In this document: piece after piece, positions 29,601 through 39,860 of the stretch | Layout: each line of letters opens with the position of its first letter | Position numbering within the stretch: the first letter of the stretch is position 1 | Notes under the pieces: model-generated | The model's input: only the letters and a program-made list of their open reading frames with translations | Database searches by the model: none | What the model was told of the DNA's origin: nothing | Source: Pteria penguin | Taxonomy: Eukaryota; Mollusca; Bivalvia; Pterioida; Pteriidae | NCBI GenBank assembly: GCA_035048485.1 | Contig: CM068592.1 | Location: 40,828,045-40,892,044, forward strand | DNA: 64,000 nt | Reading direction: 5' to 3' | Position numbers and translations under genes: made by a program

Positions 29601-32600
29601 TCCACTGTTCAACATATATTTGTGATCGTGTATGCCATAAACTTATCGGGACATAATCACACATATATACAGTAAGTTTACATTACTATTTATTCTTTTA
29701 TCTCATATTTTCATAAGTTAATCCTTTCCTATAATCTTTGGTCAGAGAGCGCGAATGAGTGAATTTCTGTAATTTGTAATTGTAATTGTTGTTTAAAGTC
29801 AGCATGTCATAGTACGAGATGTTGTAAGGTGAATTTTATCATAGTAATAATTTTGAATGAATCAATGGTCTCAGTTCTGTATGTCGATATTATTTTGTAT
29901 TCATTGTTTGCACAGGATCCACTGATGCTTTGTTGACACCTAGCTGAATTAAATATAGAGATCTTTGTACTAAGCCCAATTCCATAAATTGGTACGCATA
30001 TGATTTACTCTGTTTATTATATCAGTACATCTGAAATCCTGGTATTATTAATGTTTATTACAGTGTTACAATTGTTGTCAGTAAGAGTTATTTCCCTTAT
30101 TGAATCATACAATACAATACAATTATATTTATCTATATTCATGAAGTGAGTAAATCCATTCATGCATAAATTAACATACCGTGTCAACTTGTTTGAGACT
30201 GTGACCATATATGTATTTTAATGCATAATTGTATATAAAATATACTTATTATTGTTTATAATTTTTATTATAGAGCTTTCAATTCATATCTGGTTGGAAC
30301 CTAGTAAATTATGAACCTACACCGCCGTGTTGGATAGTTTTATTTCAACATACCCGGCTATATAACCACACTAAAATTTTATTAAAAATAACTCCTAGTG
30401 CTTATTATAATCATTTAACAAGTATTAAAAGACGAATTTATCATTATATTGTCGATATTAAACAACGATGTAAACAAAACCGTGTTACCTGTCCATGACC
30501 CACATTCAAGGGGCACTTACAGGTAATGGCATAAATAAACCAAATAATCTATTAAAAAAACTATTTTAAAATCAGAAATATTAAGAAATGTTTTTCCTAC
30601 CTTGCACAAGTAATAATTCCAATTGATAACGTTTTGAAATGAATAGAATGCACGTTAACTCGTCCGTTTAATCACTTTCACAGAATGTCACCAGACTCCG
30701 CCATCTTGGAATTAAATTTACAGTTCGCCGCTAGGGGGCGCGCATCTCGCAAATCAAGAATTGCACTTTTCATAAACGAAATGTTCGGCACGATTTCACG
30801 CATTTTGGCGAGAGTTGGAATGCATAGATTACATATATAAACATATAATAAATGTTCGGCAATACAAATGTACCCCCAGTTTGTCGTCTGAAGGCTCTGT
30901 ACCCCCTTTTCTCACTTACCTGTGTCAAATCTGCCGGTTTGTTTACAAATGGAAATGTCCAATGACCCGACGGTTTAATGACTTGATATTGACCTGATGC
31001 ATATTTCAAAGAAAATTAATAGTCTCAACTCTAATATTTTGATAAATTTTCATTTGTTGATGTCCTCCTTCTACAACAAATGAAAATTTATCAAATTATT
31101 AGCGTTTGGGGTTTAAATTTTCTTGAAAATATACATCAGGTCAATATCGGGTCATTACACCTTCCGGTCATTAGACATTTCCTTTACTTTGTAAACAAAC
31201 CGGCAGATTTGACACAGGTAAGTGAGAAAAGGGGGTATAGAGCATTCAGACGACAAACTGAGGGTACATTTGTATTGCCGATCATTTATTTTATGTTTAT
31301 ATATGTAATCTATGCATTCCAACTCTCGCCAAAATGCGTGAAATCGTGCCGAACATTTCGTTTATGAAAAGTGCAATTCTACGCAACGTAAGGAATTGTG
31401 GCCCTATCATCATCGCAATAGCAAGATAGGGCCACGACTTGCGGCTAGACCTTGACCTGTGACCCAAGACTTTGACCTTTATTTTATCTGAGAGGTCTTG
31501 TCATAAGGATCAAACATGATACATGTGAAATATGAATGCTCTACCATTATAAGTGTCAAAGTCATTAGCAGAAGAAAAGTGTGACAGACGGACACTGGTC
31601 AGACAATCGGGCAGACAGACAGACGACAGACAAAGTGATCCCTAAATGTTGCTTTGCTTCGCAGGAAACACAGAAGCAAAGCAACAAAAAAATGTATCTC
31701 TGATGGTTTGTCTCATTTGATATAATTCTTAATCATTAACTTGATTAAGTCTCTCATGAAACTCTTTAAAAAGTACATGTATATGTATCATGCAACCGTA
31801 TTCATATTATCGTCGTGACTTATATGTTCCCATTCTTGTTAGACCATATGGAAACAAGCTTAAAGCCAGTCACAAATGCAATGTGCTCAGTCACAAATCT
31901 GTTTCTGAGAATGATGATGATCACGTCAAGGGGAACATTTCTGGCAAGTTCCATTATGATTGGGACAAAACACGCTTCGTTATGATCCATAAGCCATTTT
32001 CGATCATCAAAGTTCTTCAGTCCTGCAACCAGTTGTTTGACAAAATATAGGGTACCGCTAAACGGGTGCATGATTCGCCCTCATCATGTTGATACAGAGG
32101 TAATGGATGTACAAAAGTTGCCTACCGCTTGCAACCAGGTGCCAGATCCCTACTTTGTAACTTGCTAAGGTGAAGCAGAAGTCAAAACTAGATTTCCTGA
32201 CGCAACACATCCCCCCATCCAGGGGCTATCTGCCAGTTTGGAACCCCATGCACATCTCCAAGTCATACCCTATCATATGACACCATCAAAAGATTTGAAC
32301 CCTTTTGGTTAAGGAGAAGCCCGGATAAGGTTTTCTGTCCTCGCCCATTTTCCCCTATCCCAGGGGCCATATCCCAACTTTGAACCACATTTCTAATACT
32401 GTATGCCAGTAATGCTCTATCATATGATACCATCAAACTTTTGTACCCCTTATGGTTAATGAGAAGCCTGGAGAAAGTTTTCTGACCCTGCCCATTTTCC
32501 CCCACCCTGGTGGCCAGACCCCAACTTTGAACCCTATATGCACATCTTTAAGTCCTACCCTATCATATGACACCTAAAAAATTTTGTTCCCCCTTGGTTA

Positions 32601-35600
32601 TGGAGATTTTTTACCCCACCCATTTTTCCCACCCCAGGGGCCAGACCCATATTGTGAAACCCAAGTACACATCTAAAAGGCACACCCTATCAACTGACAC
32701 CTTCAAAACTTTTGTAACTTCTGTGGTTAAGAAGGAGAAAACCAGACAAGATGATGGGGAGGAACTGACAGAAACCAGACGGACAGACAGACAGACAGCA
32801 GTGGTACTGCATTTTAATTTTAACGCTGGCATATAAAAAGTGGTAGGATAGGATATAAAGTGGATTGAATCTTAGGATTGGATGGGATCCTCTTTTATCC
32901 AGCTCAACCATATCTAATCCACCTCTATCCAATCCTACCGGTATCACACCAATCTCTATCCACCTCAATCCAATCCTTTCCACCTTCAGCATGTTTGCAA
33001 TTTTAAAACAGACATGCTTATTTGTTAAATCCATTGAGCTTTTATACCTGACGGAATGGTAAATAAGTGTTATGATTGAACTGGAATCTAAGCAGCGCTC
33101 CCCACCCCTTTCAGGTTCCTCGAGCTGTTTGTTTCATTCAAAACGTGTGAAAAACCCTGTTTTCCTTAAATGATATGTATTCTTTTACAAGTTTTCATTT
33201 ATCTTTGTATCATATACATGTATAAAGGGGGTTGATGTATTATCACTGACACTCTGGTCGATTTTATGCTTCCCCCCCCCCTACAAAAATTGTTATTTTT
33301 AATTTACATGTATTACTTTAGCTCTTTATAGTGTGGAAGTTTAAAAATAAGTCAAATCGTGATAACTTACCAATATTTGTATCTGTATAAAATATTTTTT
33401 CACCACAGGGACAAGAACATTGATCTGTCTTATCCTTGGTAAATTTGTCGAACCGAAACTCTCCATACACTGACAGAGCAGCTAGGTAATGGACAGTAAT
33501 TCTTGTCATCCAAAAACTCTCTGTGACTTTTCCGTCACATTTAAGTCTTTCCTCTGCAGCTTAAATAGATAATAAAAAAAAAAAAGAAAAATAAACACCA
33601 ATTTTTTATAGCCATGTTGAGTTTTTTCAATGAATAGTACTAAAATGAGTCTGAAAAGACATAAAAAATGTGTAAATTTCTACATGTATTGGTCAACACA
33701 ATATTTGATAATCCAACAATATAGATTGTCTAGATGAAATTACTTTATCCATACAGCAGTTCTTCAGAAGATTTTTAAAGAGGGGTACCATTTTAGACAC
33801 TATTGGCCCCCACCCTGGATCCACCCTGATGGGATCTGAATTCTGAACTCAGTTTTGGTAAAGGACCATTCAGCTGAATTACATGTACGGCCCTTAAACT
33901 TAGAAATTTCATGTACTGTATAATTTCTGTGATAAAAAATTTTTGCAAATTTGCCTAGAAATGGTACGAATTTATTTCTAACGGTTTTTATTTCTGTGGT
34001 GACGTGATATTGTGAAAAAAATTGAGAACTTACTTCCTGTAAGGTTTGGTGAAATTCTGTGAAGCAGTTTCAGAGAAAATGTCAAATAAACGACAACTAA
34101 TCAGATTTCATGGCAGCCATCTTGGATTACGGATTGGCTCAAAAAACAAACTTGGTAGAGAACTTTGAGTACTTATTTTGTATGAGGTTTGGTGAAATTC
34201 TGTGCATCGGTTCTGGAGAAGAAGTCGAAAATGTATGAAAGTTAACGACGGATAGTACACTACGACAATAGCTCACTTGAACTACCGGTATGCTCAGGTG
34301 AGCTAAAGATGAATTAAAATTGTTAAATTTCAAATTAAATTTGGCAAGACTGAAGAGGTCCATGCAAAAAACAACATTAGTTTTTAATTTTAAACTTCTT
34401 AAAGCACTTATCCTCAAGTAAATCAATCATGTCAATAGGAAAGCAAAATCTGTGTTTTTATATTTTTCCTAATTTTAAAGAAAATGCTGCTATTTTTCCA
34501 AATTTCAAAGACCCTGGCCCCAGTCCCAAAAATCAGTGTGAGAACCCTGCATTTAATTGAAAGTTAAAGTCCAACATTTTAATATACTATATATACATAA
34601 ATTATATCGTGATAGAAATAAAAAATAAAACAAGAGGGCCAAATGGGCCTATATCGCTCATCTTGGATTACAGTTCTGGTAATAAAACATAATTTTGGTA
34701 GAGGACCTCCAGTACTTACCGGTACTTCCTATAACGTTTGGTGAAATTCTGTGCAGAGGTTTTGGAGAAGTAAAAAATGTGTCAACCAATCAGGGCCCAT
34801 GGCGGCCATTTTGGATTACAGATCAGATTAAAGAACATACTTTTGGTAGAGGACCTTGAGAACTTACATGTATTTCCTTAATAAAAGTTTAAGGTCTGGT
34901 GAAATTCTGTGACATACTTTACAAAACTTTAAGACTTGAAAATTGGCATCTTCACTAGCCAAGCGTCCGATTCGCTACGTTAATCTCCCCCTTGGCAGAT
35001 TTAGGCTTATCGTAGTTTTTCCGCCACTGCCCTCTAGTGGCTAAGCAGAGTTATCGCTCTTTAATTTATTGTATCATAATCCACATACATACCTTCCATA
35101 TCCAGCATTTGGACCAGGCACATAATCTGTTATTTTCACCAATTGATTAAGAACATGGAAATATCACCAAATAATGTTCTTCGATATTTTGGGGGTAAAA
35201 TTTCCGTGGCAAATCCTACTAATTCTTTCAGTTATGGACGCAGCCATTATTGAATCTACATGTATATCGTTTTTGAAAGACGCAATCTGATTGGATGCCC
35301 TGGAAGTCCAGGGCGCAATGATTTGAAAGCTTGGAAAATTAGCCTAAATCCGCAAAGGGGGAGATGAACGTAGTGAATCGGACGCTTGGCTAGCGAAGAT
35401 GGCAAATTGGCTACATTTCTTGAACCATAAGTGGTAGGGCTTTCATATTTCACATGTAGATTACATGTACTTACATTACAGTCCAGGTGGAACTTTGAAT
35501 GCCCATTGCCCACAACGGGCAGTCCACCTGAAATTTCAGTGGGCATTAAGAAGTGGAAGTTTACCTGAGCTATCAAGCTGTCCATTTACATGTACCTTAA

Positions 35601-38600
35601 TGTTAATTCCAAATGCCTCTAAGTCCTCAGAGGCTATTACAAGAATGCCCACTGTGTCCAGTGGACACTTTTAATGCCCACTCTTAAAATGCCCACTGTG
35701 ATCAGTGGGCAAAATAAGTTCCACCCAGACTATACTGTATGACAAGATAATTCATTTTTGGCCATGACCTCTACCATGACCTTGAAAGTTGACCTACTTT
35801 TCTTAAACTGAAAACTTTGCTTTATCTCCTGCACTGTAAGTGATAAGGCTTTAGTATTTCAAATGTAGACAAGAACTTTCAGTTAAGGCATTGACCTTTA
35901 ACCTTAAACTTATGAACTTGGAACTAACTCCTCTCTTACCACAAAAACAAGAAGAAAAAATAAATTTCTCTTCAATCAAAAGGGATAGGGTTTTGATATT
36001 CCAAATGTAGATTATTTATGGCAAGACATTTCATTATTGTACAACAAACAACGACCTTTTTCATTTCATTAAATGACAGTACTTTGCAGCCGACTGGATA
36101 CATCAGTTTCAACTTCTCTGGGTATTGAATACACTGGTATATCAGTGGATCAAAGTCCATTACATGTTACAGCCCTACTCTCAGCACCACTCACTTCGGA
36201 TATCGTAAAATTTAAGTTTGTCTTCTTTTACATTACATTTTCTGATCAAAATTTACATAAACGGATAGATCTCGAACTCAAGTAAGGGAGGAAGGTGCCC
36301 ATGGTTCCTGTACATATTGGGAAAACCATAAACTGGGATTTTTTTTTTCTATAATGGCCATTAATTATAGGTTCTTATGATGGTTCTTAAGCCCTTTAAA
36401 GTGGTCAACCAGGGTATAAACTTAACATTCGTCCACGACGAGTAAATCTTACAGTGAGCGACCAAAAATGCGTTTTTCCTTGCCCACATGGCAAATGAAA
36501 TATCTTTGAAGTCAATACATGTACATCCATTATTGATCTAGGTAAATTTTGAAGCTTTGTTTCTTTCTCCGATTTTCGTTGATAAAAACATTACAATGAA
36601 AACGTATCTTCAAATCCGAATTAGTGTTTTACAATAGTTCAATAAGATCTAGTGATCGCTGGTTACAGCAGTGTGCACGATCGCGCGAAAGACATCGGAC
36701 CTCGTCCTGACAGGCAGAAATTACTACCGACCAATTAAAAATGTCCGATAAAGGATTCAGTGTTAACAATCACTCTGTATATCATAATTAATTGTTTGAA
36801 AAAAGTGTCAATTCCGTCGTTTGTATTTTTCTTTATATAAGCCATATGTATAAAGGGAAGTTAATCGACCGTGACGTGTAATTGTCCCAAATATTTGATA
36901 CCTGTTGTCATCAACTAGAGTAATGTTCTTTGATACTGTCACTGATAAGAAACACAATTTCACGTGAGTGGAATATACGGCACTGTCGGCAGTAATATTG
37001 CAGTGCTCCTAAACACCTAACGCTACTAAACTAATATTGTTGCAATCACAGACTCAAATTTACTGCATAAATGAAAGCTACAATAATGACTCCCTTCCAG
37101 CAAGATTTTCTCTAGATTAAGGTCGATTACCCTATGGTAAACTCTTAAAATTCTGATAAAAGAGGGTTTAATAAACATATACAGCTAAAGTTTGGTAATT
37201 TAACATGGGACCCTATGGGAAAGAGAAGTTCTATGCTTAAAGTTTGACCACAACAAAATGTCTCCACAAGCACAGTTAGGAAACATTAGCGCAAATGACA
37301 TCTTACAACATTGTGCCTTTTGTGGTATTGAAAAAGAATTTGTAAATTAGAGAATATTATTCAATTTTGTATTTTTGAATTTGAATAAAAATACTAAATA
37401 TTGCATTCAATAAAACAGACTTAGTATTAATTTCTTTAAAACATTTTTCGTTTTGCTTCTTTTTTATTGTGGGCTCATGGAAATACATGTAGATGTGGGC
37501 CCCTGAATTTTTAATCTTGTGAGCCCACATGACTCGTTAAAATTTTAGTAGAGTTTATACCCTGTCAACAAGAGTTTCCAAATCTCTCCAATTTAGATTT
37601 TTGTTTCTAATAAATTCTATGGCAAATCAATCTGTATTTTGATTTTTTTTTTTATTTTACTTCAATTTGACAGCAAACATTTGGGAATTTATAGGCAATT
37701 TTGGGGGAAAAGGAAGCAAATTTGGCATTGGAAAGGGTCCTAAATCCGGATCCAAATCAAGGAAAAAAGCAAAACACAGGTTAAACGTTGGCAACGTCAA
37801 AATTTACATTGAAAACTCCTTATCTAATAATCCATTTTCTTCCACTGAAAGCTTCGTTTCGGTTGTACAGACATGTCAATTAGTGAATTACACTGTTAAT
37901 TATGAGACTCAGAGTCCTAGATATATCCATCTATATAAATTTCAGATCATATTCAGATAATGTAGAAAAAATTAAATTTTCCAATTTCCGAAGTGAGTTG
38001 TGTCCATGGAATTGCCGAAAACACCGAAAACACTATGTAATTACCGAAAACACCAAAACAAATACCGAAAACACTTTTTTGACATAAAAACAACAATTTT
38101 ATATAAGATATATTATAATTATCTATACATTTACCAAAATTTATGTCAATCATTCAATATTTAATGTTTTTGGCCATTCATAATCATATGAAAGTTTTAC
38201 GATTTCCATTTTAACAGCAGAGATAATTATTTATATATATAACACTCTAATGTTATTTTATTTTATATGTGACGATGGAAAAAATAAGTACACAATTATC
38301 TTGTATCTTATTTAATAAGGAAAGAGAACCAGGTAAAAAGAACGAGTGAACAGTATTTACACATACCCTAAAAACCAGCATGGCGCGTGCACAAACGATT
38401 GCAAAGAGCTCATATTAAATATGGTCATATATCACTCAAAACACATCAGAATAAAATAAAACGTTGTCAGATTATAGGTAATAGCATTCTGTAACATGAC
38501 AATGTTGTTTTCTATTCTTTTATTAGTGTTTTCGGTATTCATTTCGGTGTTTTCGGTAATTACAAAGTGTTTTTCGGTGTTTTAGGTAATTCCATGGATC

Positions 38601-39192
38601 CAGTTGTGTGGATAGTAACTAGTAGACACCCATGCTTACAACTTAGTAATAGTATAAGGAGGGAAGTTGTAGTGGACTTGCATCCACACTAGTGCAGTGT
38701 GTTTGATGACAACTCTTTAGCTGTTTAGTTCACTCAGTGGCACAGTGAAAGGTACCGTTTTATCGCCATGTAGGGACTCTACAAGTGGTCTATTCCTGCA
38801 AAAATATTTCACTTACTTTTGATATTCGATATGTAATCCAATAGTCGATCAAGAGTTCTCTCAAGTTCCTTACTCTCCGGCTTTTTACCCTGCTGCACAT
38901 AGACCATAATTATATCGAAAACGGTTAGGAATATTTCAGTGAAGGATTCAGTCTTCATTAATTTTCCTTGGGTTTCTTCGTTAAGTCTGATGTTGTGGTA
39001 CAGAGGTTCAGTGATGATTTCAGCTTTAGTAAATGGAAACCCGCGACAAATGCCTCCATTACTGAAGACAAGTTTCTGCAATATAACAGTATATCTGCTA
39101 TCGTCCATCAAGTTTCTAATACAATAATCTAATATTTCCTTCGACTTCGCCACTGGTTGCTCTGTTGACGTCCCTCCTGTCGTCGCGGCCAT
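26047..39192 (-). CDS. Unnamed three-exon gene, ~403-residue protein
   Basis: I do not recognise this protein. Exons in transcript order are 39192-38817, 33553-33371 and 26699-26047. Donors are gtaagt and gtaagt; acceptors are ctgcag and ttgtag. Phases 1 and 1 agree and the frame stays open to taa at 26047-26049. The start is MAATTGG at 39192 (ataATGG, good Kozak context); upstream in-frame ATGs at 39279 and 39261 are possible. Visible features: an N-terminal helical region (about 10-125), a cysteine cluster CSCPCGEK in exon 2, and GHPYTWYGKLDVLLG at the start of exon 3. A Ser/Gly/Glu-rich linker is followed by QAQTIVFSFYQRKCH, hydrophobic strands (..LVPSISVSK.., ..YDCKKDIYLMS..) and a helix MATWLVVNYKQL. 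No signal peptide or transmembrane segment is evident. Consistent splicing makes it a real gene; function is unknown. Confidence 0.8.
26880..27240. mobile_element. Tandem-module element fragment, 'gacgacaggctat..catgagct' end
   Basis: Two to three ~140-bp modules with 'ggaccaaaattgca(c/t)atg', 'cacaactagaccacctacc' and 'tctgggatatataccttc', ending ggccggacgacaggctatcacatgagct. It is the same family as 43390-44535. It lies in intron 2 of the unnamed gene. Confidence 0.75.
27241..27971. other. Older repeat into which the foldback element inserted
   Basis: Blocks with 'ctaccat(t/c)(a/g)(c/t)aagtggcaaa' and 'agcagaagaaaa' occur at about 27785 and 27912, and again beyond the insertion at about 31540. 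An end block with 'cagacagacagacgacagac' is at about 31610. This looks like one interspersed element cut in two at the 7-bp duplication accttga. Confidence 0.55.
28220..28873 (+). pseudogene. Gypsy (Ty3-type) polyprotein C-terminal remnant
   Basis: The frame continues unbroken from inside arm A (from 28175). From NIPVYVVQKESGEGKKRTLH it carries the typical metavirus pol end: ..PVYVV..(R)TLHRNLLLPIGHL, then an acidic tail and RRSTRQRTQPAWM, stop at 28871. All of gag, protease, RT, RNase H and the integrase core are missing, so it cannot encode a working element. The first ~15 codons of the open frame come from the foldback arm, making a chimeric ORF. Confidence 0.85.
29268..30756 (+). mobile_element. 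Polypurine tract and 3' LTR-like sequence of the gypsy remnant
   Basis: The purine run acggggggagta ends at 29279 and is followed by tgtggtagagtg, the expected PPT/LTR junction about 400 bases after the pol stop. The LTR's right end is not certain. It may run to caaatca just before arm B at 30757, giving about 1.48 kb. No second LTR is in the window. Confidence 0.6.
31456..32214. other. Intron 2 of the unnamed gene, no gene seen
   Basis: Begins with the right part of the repeat interrupted by the foldback element, ending in agacagacgacagac and a short gcaaagcaac inverted motif near 31655-31690. The rest is AT-rich, with two overlapping antiparallel open frames of about 85 codons at 31790-32071 that show no conserved features. 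Confidence 0.5.
32215..32840. mobile_element. Tandem-module element, four ~150-bp modules
   Basis: Modules with 'ccctatcatatgacacc', 'ttttggttaaggagaa' and 'cccattttcccc(c/t)a' repeat four times. The element ends in agacggacagacagacagac and ..aacgctggcatataaaaa. At 32840-32990 repeated ggattgg/ccaatcc words follow. Confidence 0.7.
32841..33370. other. Intron 2 of the unnamed gene, end next to exon 2
   Basis: Words such as 'ggattgg', 'tctatccaatcctacc' and 'tctatccacctcaatcc' recur at 32840-32990, so this part is a decayed low-complexity repeat. A c-run lies at about 33272. The donor gtaagt of exon 2 is at 33370. Confidence 0.5.
33371..33553 (-). CDS. Unnamed gene exon 2 (Cys cluster)
   Basis: 183 bases, phase 1 to phase 1. 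Codes KERLKCDGKVTESFWMTRIT, VHYLAALSVYGEFRFDKFTK and DKTDQCSCPCGEKIFYTDTN. CSCPCG could bind metal, but no known zinc-finger spacing is evident. Confidence 0.78.
34015..34306. mobile_element. Fragment of the ctcaggtgagct hairpin-ended family
   Basis: Contains 'ggtttggtgaaattctgtg' twice and ends 'agttaacgacgga'.. 'aatagctcac'.. 'gctcaggtgagctaaa', like the right end of 46275-47583. Confidence 0.65.
34946..35403. mobile_element. 458-bp TIR element, ~65-bp arms
   Basis: Inverted arms built on gcatcttcactagccaagcg + tccgattcgctacgtt + ctcccccttggcagatttagg are at 34946-35010 and about 35338-35403. The flanking direct repeat aaattg (34940-34945, 35404-35409) looks like the target duplication. 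Confidence 0.75.
35476..35735. mobile_element. Short inverted-repeat element with 'gcccactg' repeats
   Basis: The left end cagtccaggtggaactt is inverted at the right end as aagttccacccagactatac. The inside has several copies of 'aatgcccactg' and its complement. The arms are imperfect. Confidence 0.55.
36061..37995. other. Intron 1 of the unnamed gene, no element recognised
   Basis: AT-rich single-copy-looking sequence with short open frames only. The block at about 37440-37540 with gtgggctcatgg / tgagcccacatg is a short inverted pair. Confidence 0.5.
38004..38601. mobile_element. ~598-bp TIR element with 8-bp TSD (hAT-like length)
   Basis: The left arm ccatggaattgccgaaaaca followed by repeated 'taccgaaaacacc' is mirrored at the right end (ggtgttttcggtaatt..ggtaattccatgg). 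The direct repeat agttgtgt flanks it at 37996-38003 and 38602-38609. There is no transposase ORF. Confidence 0.8.
38817..39192 (-). CDS. Unnamed gene exon 1
   Basis: Codes MAATTGGTSTEQPVAKSKEI, then LDYCIRNLMDDSRYTVILQK and on to ..LERTLDRLLDYISNIK. The donor a|gtaagt is at 38816. It is mostly amphipathic helix-like sequence with no recognised motif. Confidence 0.78.
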
Positions 39193-39203
39193 TATTCTTT
39201 CGT

Positions 39204-39257
39204 CATCCGGAACACACGAGTCGGTTCTAAAAGAAACCAACCCGTGTGTTCCGGATG
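39204..39257 (-). promoter_or_regulatory. Perfect 15-bp-arm hairpin just upstream of the unnamed gene's start
   Basis: catccggaacacacg (39204-39218) and cgtgtgttccggatg (39243-39257) are perfect reverse complements with a 24-base loop. It ends 12 bases before the chosen ATG (39192), so it would sit in the 5' UTR or core promoter. Each arm also holds the ETS-like core ccggaa. Confidence 0.6.
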
Positions 39258-39554
39258 TCATGTGTTCGTGGACTTTCAACTACTGTATACGTACATTTAG
39301 GGAGCAACCCATTTGATTTTTATGGGGGGGCAGGAAGACTTTGCAAAAAATTTTCTGGCTCCGAATATACGTAAAAAAATTATCCGACCCGAAGGGCCGA
39401 TAAAAAAATAATCCGGACAGGAGGAATATACCTTTTTACGTCAACTGTAGGACTGAAGTTTTGATGGACAAAAGACAGATTCTGGACCTGGTACATTTCT
39501 GACTAATCACAATTAAAATTTGATGTCTGTCATGATTATTACCCGCTAAGATCA
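39258..39554. other. Upstream flank of the unnamed gene; degenerate interspersed repeat
   Basis: The region 39310-39430, with atgggggggcagg, 'ttatccgacccgaagggccg' and 'aataatccggaca', looks like a decayed interspersed repeat. No TATA-like box stands out upstream of the start. Confidence 0.4.
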
Positions 39555-39571
39555 TAGGCACTTGGGTAGTA

Positions 39572-39846
39572 GATATCAATATATATTCTAAATTTTACTC
39601 CAAAAAATAAATATCAACTCAATTATTGCTACCATCAACAATTACACGCAGCGATTGAATGTTTTCCTTTGTTTACGTCATGGCAGCGGATAGACAGAAG
39701 GAAGGAAAAGAGACTTCCTTCTGTCTATCCGCTGCCATGACGTAAACAAAGGAAAACATTCAATCGCTGCGTGTAATTGTTGATGGTAGCAATAATTGAG
39801 TTGATATTTATTTTTTGGAGTAAAATTTAGAATATATATTGATATC
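39572..39846. mobile_element. 275-bp perfectly palindromic (foldback) element with TA target site
   Basis: The arms 39572-39704 and 39714-39846 (133 bp each) are exact reverse complements with a 9-base loop, and begin gatatcaatatatattc. TA lies on both sides. The flanks joined without the element (39555-39571 plus 39849-39860) match 42082-42110 on the other strand over 29 bases, giving a candidate empty site. Confidence 0.85.
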
Positions 39847-39860
39847 TACAGTCGTTTTCC

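Larger units (their letters stand above)
27972..31448. mobile_element. Foldback element with gypsy fragment between its arms, 7-bp TSD
   Basis: Outer inverted ends ctagccgcaagtcgtggccc are flanked by the direct repeat accttga (27965-27971, 31449-31455). Arm A (27972-28219) is essentially identical to the reverse complement of arm C (about 31200-31448). A third copy, B (30757 to about 31010, same orientation as A, differing at several sites), forms the inner hairpin partner of C. Between A and B lie a gypsy pol tail and LTR-like sequence (28220-30756). The short inner loop near 31035-31085 is itself a palindrome (ataaattttcatttgttg / its complement). Confidence 0.8.
34632..36060. mobile_element. 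Hairpin-family element broken by two nested TIR elements
   Basis: Begins acaagagggccaaatgggcc + tatatcgctca. It contains 'ggtgaaattctgtg' and 'tagggctttcatatttcaca' / 'aaggctttagtatttcaaat' modules that continue on both sides of the insertions at 34946-35403 and about 35476-35735. Confidence 0.6.
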
